From an uncultured Methylococcaceae bacterium (lineage in GTDB: Bacteria > Pseudomonadota > Gammaproteobacteria > Methylococcales > Methylomonadaceae): a stretch of 8,185 bases of DNA. The position numbers were made by a program, and so were the translations under genes. The notes under the pieces are model-generated. The model was not told the origin of the DNA, searched no databases, and worked only from the letters and a program-made list of their open reading frames with translations. Positions 7,147 through 8,185 of the stretch are shown in pieces (within the stretch, counting starts at the first letter, position 1; the number at the start of each line of letters is the position of its first letter). The stretch spans positions 1 to 8,185 of the forward strand of contig CAJAHC010000374.1 in the NCBI GenBank assembly GCA_903939355.1, given 5' to 3'.

Positions 7147-8126
7147 TGCTTAAAGATTGGCAGCCCATATGTTCTAAAGATGTGCTGCGCTTAAGAGCAC
7201 AAGTTCTTGCCGATATAAGATATTTTTTTTCAGAAAGGGCTGTGCTTGAAGTAGAAACACCATTATTGAGTCATGGTAGTGGAACTGATCCTCAGCTTGA
7301 CTTTTTCACTACTGAATTTGGTTTTCCGCCTTCACGGGATACGTTGTTCTTGCAAACGTCTCCTGAATTTGCCATGAAACGCCTGCTTGCTTCAGGAAGT
7401 GGTTGTATCTACCAGATATGCAAGGCGTTTAGAAATGGGGAGTCGGGTCGCTTTCATAACCCCGAGTTCACGATGCTTGAATGGTATCGGGTAGGTTTTA
7501 CATTACCTGAGTTAATGAATGAAATCTCGGAGTTATTGACGATTTTATTTAAAGGGCGTAAGGATTTAAATTCACCACAACGGTTCAGTTATCAGGATAT
7601 ATTTCTACGTGATACGGGGTTAAACCCCCTGATATTTTCTTACCCAGACTATTGCGATTATGCGCAGAGTGTCGGGACGCCTGAGGCGGTCGGTTTATGT
7701 GGATATGATCATGGTTTATGGCTGGATTTTATTTTTAGTCATCATATTCAGCCATCATTGGGTCAAAATGCTATTTGCATGATTTATGGCTACCCTGCTT
7801 GCCAATCTTCATTAGCGCGCATTAACCAAGATAACTCTGAGATTACTGATCGTGTGGAAGTATTTATTAATGGTATAGAGTTGGGCAATGGCTATTATGA
7901 ATTAACTGATGCGCAAGAGCAGTGTGCTCGATTTGATCAGGAGATTATTTATAGACAGGAAAAAAAGCGCCCTAGTGCAGTTAAGGATGAGTATCTTATC
8001 GCAGCTCTTGAAGAAGGTTTGCCGGAATGTTCAGGCATGTCGATAGGGCTTGATCGTTTGCTAATGTTATTAGCAAGTAGCGAAACGATTAACAATGTAC
8101 TTAATTTTCCTGTCACTAGAGCTTAA
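7146..8126 (+). CDS. epmA: EF-P--(R)-beta-lysine ligase EpmA (LysRS paralogue)
   Basis: EpmA (PoxA/GenX/YjeA) is a truncated class II lysyl-tRNA synthetase paralogue without an anticodon-binding domain. It activates (R)-beta-lysine with ATP and ligates it to Lys34 of EF-P. The 326-residue protein matches the E. coli length (325). Visible landmarks are LEVETP (34-39), TSPEFAMKRLL (71-81), class II motif 2 from FRNGESGRFHNPEF through TMLEWYR (95-115), GIELGNGYYELTDA (243-256) and motif 3 GMSIGLDRL (297-305). Ser299 sits where E. coli has Ala298. The start is GTG at 7146, overlapping the efp stop by one base (TAGTG); the next in-frame Met is residue 77, inside the catalytic core. No Shine-Dalgarno is apparent, so translation probably depends on ribosomes finishing efp, which would tie ligase output to its substrate. 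Confidence 0.95.
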   Translation: MLKDWQPICSKDVLRLRAQVLADIRYFFSERAVLEVETPLLSHGSGTDPQLDFFTTEFGFPPSRDTLFLQTSPEFAMKRLLASGSGCIYQICKAFRNGESGRFHNPEFTMLEWYRVGFTLPELMNEISELLTILFKGRKDLNSPQRFSYQDIFLRDTGLNPLIFSYPDYCDYAQSVGTPEAVGLCGYDHGLWLDFIFSHHIQPSLGQNAICMIYGYPACQSSLARINQDNSEITDRVEVFINGIELGNGYYELTDAQEQCARFDQEIIYRQEKKRPSAVKDEYLIAALEEGLPECSGMSIGLDRLLMLLASSETINNVLNFPVTRA

Positions 8127-8145
8127 TATATTTCAATACTGACTG

Positions 8146-8154
8146 TGTTACAAT
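8146..8154 (+). promoter_or_regulatory. Candidate extended -10 promoter after epmA
   Basis: TGTTACAAT fits an extended -10 (TGn plus TACAAT) 19 bases after the epmA stop, reading out of the window. No -35 is evident, and its gene, if any, lies beyond the end. The rest of 8127-8185 is AT-rich with no terminator hairpin that I can see. Confidence 0.3.
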
Positions 8155-8185
8155 TGCCTTATTTTTAATTTTTAGACCCTTACGC

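Noticed and set aside
7223..7230. Run of eight T within epmA as a possible slippage or phase-variation tract
   Set aside because: It encodes the conserved Tyr-Phe-Phe stretch of the family in frame, and eight bases in a housekeeping gene is not enough to argue for phase variation.
1..8185. Mobile element, defence system, CRISPR array or novel accessory system
   Set aside because: Every long reading frame is a recognisable core gene, spacers are short, and I saw no repeat arrays, transposase remnants or abrupt composition change.

Overview
The window looks like ordinary chromosomal core DNA from a gammaproteobacterium. RppH, EF-P, EpmA, EpmB and the Pat-type acetyltransferase all align closely with their Escherichia coli/Salmonella counterparts as I recall them, but they are clearly diverged and the DNA is moderately AT-rich. 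A non-enteric lineage, for example near the Methylococcales, would fit; that is a guess and the window does not prove it. I saw no tRNA, rRNA, CRISPR array, insertion sequence, phage gene or broken gene. The seven genes fill nearly all of the window, and no gene-free stretch reaches 300 bases.

Left part (33-3549, minus strand): a HAD-IB phosphatase-like hydrolase is followed, after a 148-base gap, by a large two-part protein. This is an NDP-forming acyl-CoA synthetase fused to a C-terminal GNAT acetyltransferase, of the Pat/PatZ/AcuC-partner type that acetylates lysines of metabolic enzymes. Middle (3707-4258, plus): rppH, the RNA 5'-pyrophosphohydrolase that starts mRNA decay, is divergent from the HAD gene. 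It converges on corA (4376-5440, minus), an Mg2+/Co2+ channel.

Right part (5476-8126): a compact elongation factor P module. epmB (lysine 2,3-aminomutase, minus strand, 35 bases upstream of corA) is divergent from efp (plus strand). efp is joined to epmA (the EF-P lysine ligase) by a one-base overlap, TAGTG. EpmB makes (R)-beta-lysine, EpmA attaches it to Lys34 of EF-P, and modified EF-P rescues ribosomes stalled at polyproline. In E. coli, by contrast, epmB and efp are neighbours while epmA lies elsewhere. The hydroxylase gene epmC is not in this window.

The most interesting points are these. The 84-base epmB/efp spacer holds a perfect 12-base palindrome that places TATAAT on both strands. 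The Pat-like protein keeps the acyl-CoA synthetase catalytic histidine that enteric Pat has lost. EpmA has Ser at the position matching E. coli Ala298, which is known to affect substrate choice. I did not find an undescribed system here.
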